Shown here in pieces: positions 23,779 through 35,806 of a stretch of 64,000 nucleotides of DNA. The translations under genes were made by a program, and so were the position numbers. The notes under the pieces are model-generated. The model saw nothing but the letters and a program-made list of their open reading frames with translations. It ran no database searches and was not told the origin of the DNA. This stretch comes from Metellina segmentata (Eukaryota; Arthropoda; Arachnida; Araneae; Tetragnathidae). The DNA is taken from NCBI GenBank assembly GCA_947359465.1, contig OX375876.1:65044998-65108997 (forward strand), written 5' to 3'. Position 1 is the first letter of the stretch, and the number at the start of each line of letters is the position of its first letter.

Positions 23779-24284
23779 CCCGAAAGAGGAAGTGGACCAA
23801 CAAAGTTACAATATTACCCTAGCAGAGCTATTTCCCGCGCGCCAATCCGTCCCTCGATTGTCGGAGCACCCTTTTGTCGAGTCGCTACACACTCTTGCTA
23901 CATACGTTCTCGCCCTTTTTAAGCCTAACACTTTGAGCTAAATTGCTAAAGGAACTTTATAGCTGAGCAAACTCAAGCATTTCGGACAACCGATGTAGTG
24001 GAAGAAGATGTTATGTTACTCAAGGTCAACGCATTTCTTGTGGAAGAAGGTGGTAAATGCCCTTAACATGTTCTTCCACGAATGAAATATCAGAACGCCG
24101 TGTACATAACATGTTCTTCCACTGAAAACCGCCTTATAATAAGAATTGGCAGAACCAATGAACGTCCAATATTTAATGCAGTCCTTAATATGTTCTTTTA
24201 ACCGGACATCTCCATTTTTTTTAAAATGTCACTTAACATGTTCATCCACTCAGCTCTTCAATTACGTTCACGCGAATTAACATC

Positions 24285-24296
24285 TGGTGCCGAAAT
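24285..24296 (+). promoter_or_regulatory. candidate primer-binding site of BEL/Pao element
   Basis: TGGTGCCGAAAT begins two bases after the LTR end (CA at 24281-24282). TGG fits pairing with a tRNA CCA end. The tRNA is not identified. Confidence 0.5.
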
Positions 24297-24393
24297 ACTC
24301 ATACGAATCAGCGACTTGGAACTACGCAAAAAATACTGGCAATTTATTTACGAAACTTTTACTATTGCGAACTTTGATCTCCACGGAAGAAAA

Positions 24394-27300
24394 ATGGCGA
24401 CGAAAGACGAACAAGTTTTGCAATTGAAGCGGAAACGAAAAAATATTCGAAGTAACATAACTCGTTTCTCAACTGAGATTAATAACATGACAGACGTTAC
24501 TTCGAATGAAGATGTGGAATATGCGGTAAGTCGTTTTAACAACCATCTTAAATGAAATGAAAACGGTTGATAATGAAATCCATGTTCTTTTTACGGATGA
24601 CGAATATGAACATGAAATTACCCAATGTGAAACTTATACAGAAAGTGCTGAGCGCGCAATTTTTAAAGTCCGAAAAAACATCCAACATAAATTATCGCCA
24701 ACTATTAATTTGGGTACTGATAATGTCAATTTGGCGACTAATTCGTTTACTAATCCATCATTTGCTGGTCAGATAACACCTGTTACCTCAACGTACACAG
24801 TGAAACTACCGTCGATTAAGTTAGAAGCATTTGGAGGTGAAATTGAAAATTGGCAAAGCTTTTGGGAACAATTCCAGTCTTCTGTAGACTCCAATCCAAA
24901 CCTTTCAACTATCGACAAACATGTGTTCTTAAGAGGTTATTTGCAAGACGAACCAAGACGTTTAGTTGATGGTAACAGCATTGTTGCTGCCACATATGAA
25001 ACCACTAAAAAGCTCCTTATGGATAGATATGGGAACAAAGATAGAATTATCCAAGCACATTTGGACTTTCTGGAAAATATAACACCAGTACGCAAATCAT
25101 CGGCAACAGCCTTAAATGAAACCTACATTGAATGTAATAGAAGATTGCAGGCCTTACGCGCACTTGGTGAGGACATTGACAGTTACGGTCGTGTATTAGC
25201 TCCAAAATTACTACGAGCGTTTCCAGACGACACTTGTAAACATTGGATCATTCATGCCCAAAGACAAAAATTGGCAGAAGGAAACATTACGAAAATGATG
25301 GAGTTCTTATCACAAGAAGTGCAAGGAGCATTAACTACGTCAAAAATAAAAGGTGATGTTATTGAACCGTTTACTCCAACTACTGCCTTTAACGTGAATA
25401 CTAAGTCCACTTCTGTATACAAGAAAAATAATTATACCCCTTTTTGCCCCTTTTGTGAATCTTCTGGTCATTGGGCCCAAAAATGCGAAACCATAACTGA
25501 CTATGACACTCGCATACAAAAGCTAAAAGGCTCTAACCGTTGTTTCTTGTGTACTAATAGAGGACACAGAATGTCAAATTGTCCTCGTAAAGACACTGCT
25601 CGCTGCACAAAATTCAAGAAGAAACACCACGTATCCATTTGTTCGTCTGCTCTAAACACTGCTATCCAAAATAGTGAGGTTCATCACATTAACATACCTA
25701 AAACTAGCTTTACCCATTTACAAACTGCACGCGTGTATGTTACTGGCCCCACAGGTCTAACGAAGTTAACCCGATGCATTTTGGATGGAGGTAGCCAAAC
25801 AAGTTTTGTCGATGCAAACCTCATTGACAAACTGAAACTCCCAATTGTAAGCACTGAGCAACTAAACGTACATGCTTTTGAATCTCCCAGTACTTCACGA
25901 AACATGCGACGATGTGTGCAACTTTCACTTTCAAGTTTGTGGAACAAAAACTCTGTTTCCATAACATCTTTCGAAAGCTCCAACAGATATACATCACACC
26001 CTGCTGCCCCTGCGGACGTTGTTCGATTTGCTCGGAGCCAAAAATTAACACTTGCAGACCCTCCAGGAGGAGATTACAACTTACCCATCGAATTGCTCAT
26101 TGGTGGCGACTATTATTGGCATGTGGTCACTACGGAACCCCCGATTAAAGTTACAGAACCTCTTGCCATAGTACCCACTATTTTTGGATGGGTACTTAAT
26201 GGGTCAAGAACACACACCAGCATCAAACATGATTCATCAGTTCACCATGTTTCTGTTCAAATTTCTGGTGATTGTTTGGACGACGAAGTGCGTTGCTTGT
26301 GGGAGTTGGATTGTATTGCTATCAAAGACGCTCAAATTAGGAACAAGACTGTTCGAGAGAATGAAATTATGAGAGAATTTAACGAAACCTACCAAACTGA
26401 GGGAAATCGTAGAGTTGTGTCTCTGCCTAGGAAGCCTACAACATCAATTTTGTCTACTAACATAGCTACTACCGAAAAACGTTTGGAGTCTCTCCAGAAA
26501 CGACTTGCACTAATGTTGCTATGAAGAAAGAATACGATAATTGTATGCTAAGCTACATTGAACAAGGACACGTTGAAGTTTGCGAGCTAGAGCCTTCGAA
26601 TTTAAACACTGTATTTTACCTAACACATCATGATGTCAAAAAAGTGAAACTTAACGAGACCAAATGGAGGATTATGTTCGATGCCTCATCACATGATCCA
26701 GGAATGCCCTCACTGAATGACATTTTAGAAATCGGTCCAAATCTTTTACCTGAGACGATTGGTTGTCTACTCAGACTATGAATGCACAAATTTGCAGTCA
26801 CAAGTGACAGAAAAAAGGCCTTTCTACAACTAAGCCTACACGAAAGAGATAGAGATTCCACAAGATTTTTATGGTATAGACTATCACAGGACAAAACTAA
26901 CACAACTTTCACGGACGAAATAATTACTTACAGGTTTACTCTTCTACCTTTCGGACTAGCATGCAGCCTCTTTTTGTTATGTGCTGCAACACGCGAAGTG
27001 GCTTCAAAGCACTTACATAAATTCCTGATTGCTGCTCCCATGATCTATAAACATCTTTACATGGACGATTTTGTTGCTAGTGTTGAAACAGAATCTGAAA
27101 TCACCACACTGCATAAAGAAGTCAAAGAATTGATGCAATTGATTGAAATTCCAATGGAAAAATGGGCTACTAACTCCACAATGCTTCAGAGCCAATTACG
27201 AGATCAAAATGAAGGATTCAAAACAACTGTTAAAGTTTTAGGCATAGAGTGGAATACAGAAACTGACACCCTAGGAAATTCTTTCAAAACCTCTCTCTGC

Positions 27301-29633
27301 GCTGTTCAAGACAAAGCACTGCCAAAGAGATGGCTACTCCACTGTATTGCTAGCTTCTACGATCCTTTAGAACTGTTTTCTCCATTTATAATTTTTGGAA
27401 AAATTCTGTTTCAAGATACATGGATTCTAGGAATCAAATGGGATGAAATACTCCCCTCTAACTTGGCAACTTCATGGAATGCTGCTGTTGGAGAACTTGT
27501 GTGTGATGACGTTTGCTCTTTTCAAATTCCTCGATTTATAGGCGTTTCATCACACGTTCCCTTTACTATTCAAGTGTTTTGCGACGCATCTGAACGAGCC
27601 TATGCAGCAGTTCTATATATAGTTAGTTCTCAGGGTGAACAAGCAAACGTGCATTTAGTGTACAGTCGTAACAGACTTGCACCTATCAAGGAAGTCACCT
27701 TTCCCAGTTTGGAACTGCTAGCGTCTCTGATGGGAGCTCGATTGATGCGATACTTCTGTGCTGAGACTAATATTCCTATGTCCAATGCAACATTGTGGAG
27801 TGATTCTCAAGTTGTTTTGGGTTGGATTCGTAGTGACCCAAATAAATGGAAGACATCTGTTTGCAATCGAGTAACAGAAATTATTTCTCATACTAATCCT
27901 TCCCAATGGAGACATTGTCCTGGAAAGGACAATCCTGCTGATATATTATCAAGAGGTACTTCACCATCAACACTGAGACATCTAGAAATATGGTGGCATG
28001 GACCTAAGTGGTTAATCAAACCTGGAGACTGGCCTGATTCTAACAACACTTATGAAGATTACTCTCACGACTTAGAATTAAAGAAGAAGAAAGTGCAGAC
28101 TTTTCACACTGTCTCTACTCTGCCAATTATCAATGCTGGAAACTACAGCTCTTACTTTAAATTGTTACGCGTGACATCTTGGATTTTTCGCTTTATTCAC
28201 AACTGCAAAACACAAGAAAAGATGGTTGGTGAATTGATTGCCACGGAACTGAATCAAGCTCGCAACTATTGGATACAAACCGTTCAGAAAGAATAATTTC
28301 CTTTAGAATATGAAGCCTTGTCGCAATCAAAGTCACTTCCCAAGAACTCAAAGATAGAAAAATTCAACCCACTTTTTGACAACAACTTAATACGTCTTGG
28401 AGACCGACTGCAATTTTCAGACTTATCAGAATCGGAAAAACATCCCATCTTATTGGAAGGTTCTCACCCTTTTACAAGCCTGCTCATACGCCACACACAC
28501 TTAAAAATGCACCATCTAGGTGTTAGGATTGTGCTTTCTCAGCTTCGTTCTGAATGGTGGATATTAAGAGCAAGACAAGCCATTAAAAAGGTCATATACA
28601 CTTGCCTTCCATGCAAGATACTGAAGCAAAAGCGTGGTGAACAGATAGAAGCTCCATTACCTGCTGAAAGAATTCAAAAGTCGACCCCATTTGAAACAAC
28701 TGGAATGGCTTTGCCGGGCCCCTCTATGTCAAAAACGCAAAATAGGTTACAAAGGCCTACTTAGTCATATTTACATGTGCTGTAACTCGAGCCATCCACT
28801 TGGAAGTAGTGCCTAATTTAAGCACTGATGTTTTCTTACTTGCACTACAACGGTTCGTATCTCGACGCTCCCTTCCTCATACTGTGTACACAGATAACGC
28901 CACTACATTCTGCGCTGCAGACAAGGAGTTGAGGTCCTTGTGGGACATCATATCCTCTTCCAAAGTACACAAGTTTTATGCTCATCGTAACATGAAATGG
29001 AAATTCATTGACTCACGAGCGGCTTGGTGGGGAGGGTTCTGGGAGAGAATGATTGGTACTATCAAACAGTGTCTGCGGAAGACCCTTGGTAAAGCTTGCT
29101 TAGACACTACCGTTCTGGTCACGGTTCTATGCGATATCGAAGCCGCCGTGGACAGCAGACCAATTGTCCATGAACATGGTATTGCAGACGATCCGGACGA
29201 AGCACTCACACCCTCTCACTTTCTAATAGGAAAACGACTCACAACTATCCCTTCTGGCCCATCGAGTTCGGACTCTGATTTAACACGTATATGGAGAAGT
29301 CGTCAACATTTAATGTACTCCTTTTGGAAAAGATGGCAGAGGGAGTATTTGATGGACTTGAGAACATTTCATCATGTAAAGAACCCACCTAAGGGAACTG
29401 AAATCCGAGTCGGAGATGTGGTCTTGTTGCAGGAGGACGTCAGACCTCGGCACACCTGGAGGAAAGCACGCGTCGATTCAGTGATTTTAGGCCGTGACAA
29501 CAAAGCCCGTACATGCATTCTGCGAGTAAATGGACGGACAATTTCCCGGCCCGTGCAGCTGGTCATTCCCCTGGAGGTCGACCAGGGCGGGAGGATGTTG
29601 CACGCCGGTACGAGATTAAATAAAATAACTTAG
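24394..29633 (+). pseudogene. BEL/Pao gag-pol, broken
   Basis: Gag starts at ATG 24394 (MATKDEQVLQLKRKRKN). Then come a DUF1759-like Gag region (24800-25340, KLEAFGGEIENWQSFWEQF), two zinc knuckles (CPFCESSGHWAQKC about 25444; CFLCTNRGHRMSNC about 25543), an aspartic protease motif ILDGGSQTSF (about 25780), reverse transcriptase (26530-27300; YMDDF at 27058), RNase H region (FCDASERAYAAVLY about 27580; LWSDSQVVLGW about 27795), integrase zinc-binding (HTHLKMHH..CLPCK, 28494-28620), integrase core (VYTDNATTF about 28886; GGFWERMIG about 29030) and the C-terminal domain to 29633. Breaks: frame change near 24551, frame change near 26520, TGA 26779-26781, TAA 28294-28296, frame change near 28705, TAG 28743-28745. 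Not functional. Confidence 0.9.
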
Positions 29634-29747
29634 TTGTCTCTGCATGGCAACAACTCTTGTGTAGTAGTCGTTAGAAAATAAATGTAGATGTTGTTCTTTC
29701 AAATATATTGAAGTTGTGATTTATAATTACGTTTACGCGAATTAACA
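29596..29747 (+). repeat. 3' LTR of BEL/Pao element
   Basis: 152 bp, TG...CA, directly after a purine-rich tract (GGGCGGGAGGA) and followed by the CGCTC duplication. The integrase frame ends inside it at 29633. Confidence 0.9.
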
Positions 29748-29820
29748 CGCTCCATTATGTCAGAAATCTGTGTTGCAAATAACGAATTATAAAAACGATT
29801 TGCAAATGCGCTAAACAGGT

Positions 29821-30091
29821 TGTAAAGTATTAGCACCAGGTGTCTGGGTTAAGTGGCTCTCAGAAGTTCCCTGCTTCTCAAGTGCCCTTGAAGTTTGCGC
29901 CCACGCATGAAACAAAAGTAGTTAGCTTTCGGACTCCGTCTTGTTGAGCGTCTCTGTAGCAACTGGATAATTTTTAGAATTAAACATTTTATATTGCTTT
30001 CCTCGCTTTCATAATTAATAAACCCAAGTGCTATAATGTTTGTGTTTTAATAAATATTAATTTAAATGTCCAAAAAAATTTTGGATCGGCA
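29821..30091 (+). repeat. left LTR of the second LTR element
   Basis: About 271 bp from TGTAAAGT to ATCGGCA; aligns with 32979-33255. End points are judged from TG...CA and the loss of similarity after CGGCA. Confidence 0.75.
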
Positions 30092-30999
30092 TAGATTTTA
30101 GTTTTGGGGTCCTAGAAGTGGAATGGAAGCAAGAAAGCAGAAAATACAGGTAGGGGCCAACTCTTTTATTAAATTAAGTTCATTAAGGTGTTAGCTTACC
30201 GGAATTAATAGAGTTATATTTTGTGGTTCTTTAAAGAATTGTTTTTATGAAAGTTCATAGAATTGGAATTCGTGCATTTTGATGTTTATTAAGTAGATAT
30301 TATCAAATTGTGATAAAGTTACAGCCTTGTCCCAAATTGAAAGTGAACGAAAATTTAAATTTTGTTTAGATTTCAGTGAAATTTTTCTCTGTATTTTGTA
30401 CTGAGTAATAATTTGAAACAATCAGATAGATTGAACTACATATTAGTTTAAAAATAAAACTAATATGTAACCGCAATTAATTATATTGCATCTTGTGTAC
30501 TGTATGCTACGATAGTTTAAGATTCTTTTATTATATTTGAGAAGTATATTTTGTTTTGAATCTTATCTATTGCATTTGAAACATATTTGATTTTGTGTAT
30601 CATATAGTTCATTAGAAAATATTGATAACTATTTGTGAAAACCAAATTGGTATTGAAAAAGTAGATTGTGACCATTCTATTAGAAATTTGATTTTAAAAC
30701 AAAAGTATGTGCATTTCTTGATGCGAAACAGAAAATAAGGATTATTTTACTAAAATATATAAACAAAAGCACATTTGAAATAAAATTGTATTGCTTTGGG
30801 GATTTACCATTGGTTAACAGGGAATCAGAATTTAAAAGGAGTAGATAAATTCGAAATTTTGGATAGGTTTTACATAAAGTTAATTCACACAGAATTATAC
30901 TGAGGAACTGCACATCAGATTTTGGTTTTGGTAACAAAAATGTAGTTAAAATTCTCTTAATTTACTATTCATAAAGAAATGAAATTGTTTTTCTCAATC

Positions 31000-31910
31000 A
31001 TGGCTTTTCTTTCTCATGGGAGAAAAGAAGACCTCCTCGTACTCGTAGATGTACTTGGTGCAAAAGTATCAAATAATTGTAAACTAGCTGAGATAAAGAA
31101 AATAATCAAAGTCAGTGAATACTATGATGAAGAGGAAGTTAAAATTTATTTAACCCGCATTATGGAAGATAGGTTAAAGAGAGAGATAGAAGCAAAAAAA
31201 AAAGAAGAATTTGTGAGACAAGAAGCAAAAGAAATGGAAGAATTTGCCAGACAAGAGGTAAAAGAAAAGGAAGAATTTGTCAGACATGAAGCAAAAGAAA
31301 AGAAAGAATTTTCCAGACAGATAGAAAGGGGAAAATTATTAAAAAGGAAAACAGGGAAGAAATAATAAAAGAAATCGCTTTAGAGACGAAAAGGCTGGAA
31401 ATGCAAGCTGCAAGTGAGTGAAAACTACCTAGAAGAGAAAGTGTGCCAATTCATAAAATTGAGCTCAACAAAATTAACCCGAAATTTGACGAAAAGAAGA
31501 TAAAATGGGTCGATATTTAATAAATTTTTAAAAAGCTAAAACGGCAGATGTACCTAAGGAAGATTGGATGCCATATTTACCGAATGTATTGCCCTCAGAA
31601 ATCTCGAGCCGGATGGTTGGAGAATCGCCTGAAGACGTAGAGTTCTGATTAAGTGAAATAGTGAAATATATTATTTTCAAGAAGTACAAAATGAGCTCTG
31701 AGAAACAATCAGATGTTTTACCGATATCAAAAGGTCCCGGATAAAACATGAAGAAGTTACGCTCATGAACTTACAAGCTATTTTGATTAATGGGTTTCGG
31801 TTTTAAAAACAAAACTTTTGAAGAACTTAGAGAGTTGCATATCACTTATCAGATATAGAGACGAGTGCTAGCCATCTGAAGTGAAAGAACATTTTATAAG
31901 GGAGTGGATG
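31000..31910 (+). pseudogene. Gag remnant of the second LTR element
   Basis: Starts MAFLSHGRKEDLLVLVDVLG with an N-terminal SAP-like helix region, then a charged coiled coil of repeated 'KEEFVRQEAKEMEEFARQEV'-type units, open to 31365. Decayed Gag core follows in broken frames: ADVPKEDWMPYLPNVLPSEI near 31535 and EVKEHFIRE near 31880. The N terminus matches the layout of the Gag at 36176 (MAYLTKARKVDLLTLIDELG), so both belong to one Gag family. Zinc knuckles and enzymes are absent. Confidence 0.75.
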
Positions 31911-32076
31911 AACTTGAATACTCTATAGTGCGTGTGCGTGCGTGTATATGTATGTGTAATTAGCAGAAAGGATATACTGATTTGAATAATAACAAGTAAA
32001 TTGCTGTTAGTGTAACTAAACTGCCCTTAGCATATAAGTATGCTAACAGTAATAAACTATTAATTACTTTTGTGTA

Positions 32077-32662
32077 CGAGGGCTGTTCAATAAAGAATGA
32101 TCATAATTTTTTTAAAGGTGATTGAAACAATCAAGAAAAAGAAAATTAATATTGAATGTGTAGCGGGATAAGTAGAGAATAGATAGCGCAAGTTTCACGG
32201 TCATGGCGTCATTGCTGAGGCCTTGGCAGCCCGACAAGGACGCCTAGTTTTAGTTTCGCCTACGGCAAAAATGGATGCGACACGCAAAGTGCAATACACC
32301 GCATTGAAATTTTGTTTTCGCTTTAAGAAATCTTCAGATCTTTCAAAAACCAATGTCATGTGTGTTCCCCATCCTCCATATAGTCCTGATGTAGCCCATG
32401 CGATTTTTTTCCCCCCCGAATTTGAAGAAACACCTCCGGGAAAAGCGGTTTTCATCATCACAGGCAGTGGTAAAAGTTGCGTAGGCGACTTTGAAGGACC
32501 TGTCAAAAAAAATGGCTTCCAGCATGTGTTTGAAGACTGGAAAGAGGTAGGATAAGTGCATTGAATGTAATGGGGAATATTTTGAGAAATAAAAATTTGG
32601 AGGATTAGTACAGAAAATTATTTTTTATAATTTTAAGATCATTCTGTATTGAACAGCTCTCG
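32077..32662 (+). mobile_element. mariner element, internally deleted
   Basis: 586 bp with inverted ends (CGAGGGCTGTTCAATAAAGA and complement ending TCTCG) between TA dinucleotides (32075-32076, 32663-32664). A 110-codon frame (32223-32555) keeps VQYTALKFCFRF from the N terminus joined to the C-terminal HPPYSPDVAHAIFFP..VFEDWKEVG, so the middle, including two catalytic Asp residues, is gone. Inserted inside the second LTR element. Confidence 0.85.
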
Positions 32663-32978
32663 TATGTTCTATGCTTTTTTTTTAGTGTATTTTGATATAT
32701 TTACATTTGATTTCAATAAAAGTTTTTAAATTCTATAAATAATATAAATTGATTTTCATATTTAATTTACTATACAAAAATTTGATGCACTGAGTTTTTT
32801 TTTATGTATTTTAGTTAAAGTAGGCGGTACAGACAGAATCTCTTTAGGGTGTATGGTCTACTGAAATATTTGTTTGGGCACGAGATGTGCCTTCGCGAAA
32901 CTATTGCTGCTGCTGTTTGTACTCTTTTTGCAGGTGTCCATCTCTGCAGAAAAAATCTTGAGGAGGGAGGAAATAGTC

Positions 32979-33255
32979 TGTAAAGTCTTAGGTGTCTGAG
33001 TTAAGTGTCTCTCAGAAGTTCCCTGCCTCTCAAGAGCCCTTGATGTTTGCGCCAACGCATGAAACAAAAGCACGGCTAGCTTTCGGACTCCGTCTTGTTG
33101 AAACGTTTCTGTAGCAACTGGATAATTTTGAGTATTAAGCATTCTATATTGCTTTCCTAGATTTCATAATTATTAAAGCCATGAGTTGCAATGGCTGTGT
33201 TTTAATTAATTTTACTTTTAATGTCCAAAAAAAGTTTTGAGTAATCATTTCGGCA
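32979..33255 (+). repeat. right LTR of the second LTR element
   Basis: About 277 bp, pairs with 29821-30091; much more diverged than the LTR pair at 35434/38740. Confidence 0.75.
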
Positions 33256-33547
33256 CAACACCATCTAGCATCTACGCTCAACACTTGCGGGCATGCGTTC
33301 TTTCACAATCGATGCTTATTTTGGTGCACCTATAACTGTTTGAAGTTTGAATAGGGAATTTAGAATCGACGTGTATAATTGGACATCACACGCCTACACT
33401 GCTACTAATACACCCAGGAGTAAAACGGCCGAGTAGCGAGATTAAAATCGGAAGAGAAAAGTATATAGTCAACGGCAAATAGAATGTGTGAAATTTACAC
33501 AATCAGCAAATCTAGGGTTTAGGTCTAAGGTATCGCAGATGTGTATA

Positions 33548-34861
33548 CACACTCTATAACAAAAAAATCGACGCACCAAGAAGGGGTTGTCCGATGGAGA
33601 CAAAAATTGGTGGATAGGAAAATAATGTACAGAATATAAAATGATTAAAATTTCACTAACAATTGAATGATTTATTTCAGAGTTACAGTAACGAGCTCAA
33701 TAAGGTGTTGACCCGCCTCTAGCCTGGATGCAAGCTGCCACACGGCGTGGCATAGACCGATAAAGCTCCCGGATGGTCTCCTGCGGTATTTATTGCCAAA
33801 TTTGCTCCAATTGTCGGACTAAGTCATCAACATTCCCTACCGGATGCAGTCTTCTTCCCATCATATCCCAGACATGCTCGATGGGAGAGAGATCTGATCT
33901 GGCTGGCCAAGGAAGTGTTTGACTAGCTCGAAGACAGTTCATAGCAACACGTGCCCTATGTGGTCTGGCATTGTCTTAATGAAAAATAAGCCCAGGGCAC
34001 TGCGAAAGGAACGGTAGCAAAACAGGTCTAAGAATGTCGTCAACGTACCGCAAATTATATATAAGTGTACCTCTAATGACGACCAAAGGGGTCTGGCTAT
34101 CAAGGGAAATGGCACCCCAGACCATAACTCCTTGTTGAAGAGCCCGTGTGGCGTGCAATAGTGAAAGCAGGATCGGCACGCTGCCTGGGCGTCTCCAGAC
34201 ACGTCTTCTATGATCGTCAGGACACAGTTGGAAGCGGGATTCATCGCTAAAGACTATAAGTCCCCAGTCAGCATAATTCCAGCCTGTTCGAGCCAAGCAC
34301 CACTGTAATCTGGCTCGACAGTGTGCAGGCGTGAGTGGCAGGTGGCGTAACGGTCGGTACGAGCGTAGATTTCGCTCTCTCAGCCGTCTGTGAATGGTCA
34401 TGGTGGACACTCGTGTGTGGGTCGCACGACTGAAGGTTGATAGCGATGAATCTGGCACTGTGACAGCTGATCTGACAATCACTCTGTCCTCGCGATCTGT
34501 TGTGGGCCTAAGTCGACCGCTACCATCATGACGCTGAAATCTGCCATTGTCCACCCACTCTTGTCAGCATCTTCTAATCGCCGCATCGCTTCGACTCACA
34601 TGACGAGCAATTCTTCGATTTGCCCAACCTGCCTCTTTCAATTCAATGCTACGACCTCTTTGAAACTCTGAAAGTTGCTCGTAATGAGCTCGAATCCTGC
34701 GGCGAGGCATTTTTTAAGTCGTTGAAAGGTATCTTAAATCGCAATGCAGCAGAAATTTTTAACAACAGTTTAAGAACAACTCCTTATATACATCTGCTGG
34801 ATGCGCAGTTCCGATGCGCTGGAGATCGCACTATTCATTCATTGGACACCAAATTTTAATC
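33548..34861 (-). mobile_element. Tc1-like transposon, decayed, 5' end in (TA)n
   Basis: The left end starts CACACTCTATAACAAAAAAA after TA (33546-33547), like the end at 48445. The transposase runs on the minus strand. The expected matching right terminal repeat is absent: the element's 5' leader runs into (TA)n at about 34862. Confidence 0.85.
33697..34710 (-). pseudogene. Tc1-like transposase, broken
   Basis: ATG at 34710 gives [20 protein letters not shown] and a helix-turn-helix, then a TGA stop in place of a conserved codon ([12 protein letters not shown]). The frame from 34554 to 33976 carries a second DNA-binding part, RNLRSYRPLRHLPLTPAHC, FSDESRFQL (first catalytic Asp) and QQGVMVWGAISLDSQTPLVV. 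A TAA stop falls just before the second Asp (H*DNARPH, about 33978). SPIEHVWD with the Glu is kept near 33870, and the protein ends GGSTPY before TGA at 33697. The triad is present but two or more stops kill the gene. Confidence 0.9.
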
Positions 34862-34960
<99 letters not shown>

Positions 34961-35304
34961 ATTAAAATTTGGTGTCCAATGAATGAATAGTGCGATCTCC
35001 AGCGCATCGGAACTGCGCATCCAGCAGATGTATATAAGGAGTTGTTCTTAAACTGTTGTTAAAAATTTCTGCTGCATTGCGATTTAAGATACCTTTCAAC
35101 GACTTAAAAAATGCCTCGCCGCAGGATTCGAGCTCATTACGAGCAACTTTCAGAGTTTCAAAGAGGTCGTAGCATTGAATTGAAAGAGGCAGGTTGGGCA
35201 AATCGAAGAATTGCTCGTCGTGTGAGTCGAAGCGATGCGGCGATTAGAAGATGCTGACAAGAGTGGGTGGACAATGGCAGATTTCAGCGTCATGATGGTA
35301 GCGG
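34517..35304. repeat. 345-bp inverted repeat around (TA)n
   Basis: 34517-34861 and 34960-35304 are reverse complements with one mismatch that I can find (CATGTGAG versus CGTGTGAG). The arms are the 5' leader and first ~55 codons of the Tc1 transposase. The spacer (34862-34959) is almost pure TA. Both arms share the same stop codon, so the duplication came after inactivation, or is an assembly artefact. Confidence 0.9.
34862..34959. repeat. (TA)n microsatellite
   Basis: About 98 bp of TA dinucleotides with slight impurity at the edges. Confidence 0.95.
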
Positions 35305-35308
35305 ACGA

Positions 35309-35801
<493 letters not shown>

Positions 35802-35806
35802 AAAAA

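Larger units (their letters stand above)
21590..24259 (-). mobile_element. DNA transposon of unresolved superfamily, 2.67 kb
   Basis: Perfect inverted ends of about 30 bp: GAAGAGCTGAGTGGATGAAC followed by ATGTTAAG, and the complement ending at 24259. Flanked by AATT on both sides (21586-21589, 24260-24263), a 4-bp duplication within the BEL LTR. AACATGTTCTTCCAC-type motifs repeat inside both ends (about 21608, 21860, 24068, 24108, 24238). The minus strand encodes a broken transposase. A 4-bp duplication and such a protein suggest a Sola-like group, but I cannot prove it. Confidence 0.8.
21458..24282 (+). repeat. 5' LTR of BEL/Pao element, split by a DNA transposon
   Basis: LTR sequence occupies 21458-21589 and 24264-24282; 24260-24263 repeats AATT. 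Rejoined it is about 150 bp and differs from the 3' LTR at three bases and one indel, so the insertion is fairly young. The DNA transposon arrived after the retrotransposon. Confidence 0.9.
21458..29747 (+). mobile_element. BEL/Pao LTR retrotransposon, decayed, with nested insertions
   Basis: Flanked by a perfect 5-bp target duplication CGCTC (21453-21457 and 29748-29752). LTRs begin TGTTGCACGCC and end GCGAATTAACA. Removing the 2.67 kb insertion in the 5' LTR leaves about 5.6 kb. Plus-strand gag-pol has the BEL/Pao domain order and BEL-specific features (DUF1759-like Gag, YMDD reverse transcriptase followed by Pao-type RNase H region, integrase with zinc-binding part and core). The frame is broken at least six times, so the copy is dead. 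Confidence 0.95.
29821..33255 (+). mobile_element. second LTR retrotransposon, decayed, Gag only
   Basis: Begins 68 bp after the BEL target duplication. LTR-like ends at 29821-30091 and 32979-33255 share TGTAAAGT, GTGTCTGxGTTAAGT, CTCAGAAGTTCCCTGC, TAGCTTTCGGACTCCGTCTT and TAGCAACTGGATAATTTT, but differ at many places. Between them lie Gag remnants and a mariner. No protease, reverse transcriptase or integrase was found. No clear target duplication. A purine tract (GAGGAGGGAGGAAATAG) precedes the right LTR. Confidence 0.8.

Noticed and set aside
24226..24393. Start of BEL Gag at MSLNMFIHSALQL
   Set aside because: This part reads through the DNA transposon end, the LTR end and the primer-binding site. 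The first ATG after the primer site that leads into Gag-like sequence is at 24394.
34620..35201. Two identical 79-codon frames facing each other
   Set aside because: They are the antisense of the Tc1 5' leader and N-terminal region, identical only because the two arms are an inverted duplication.
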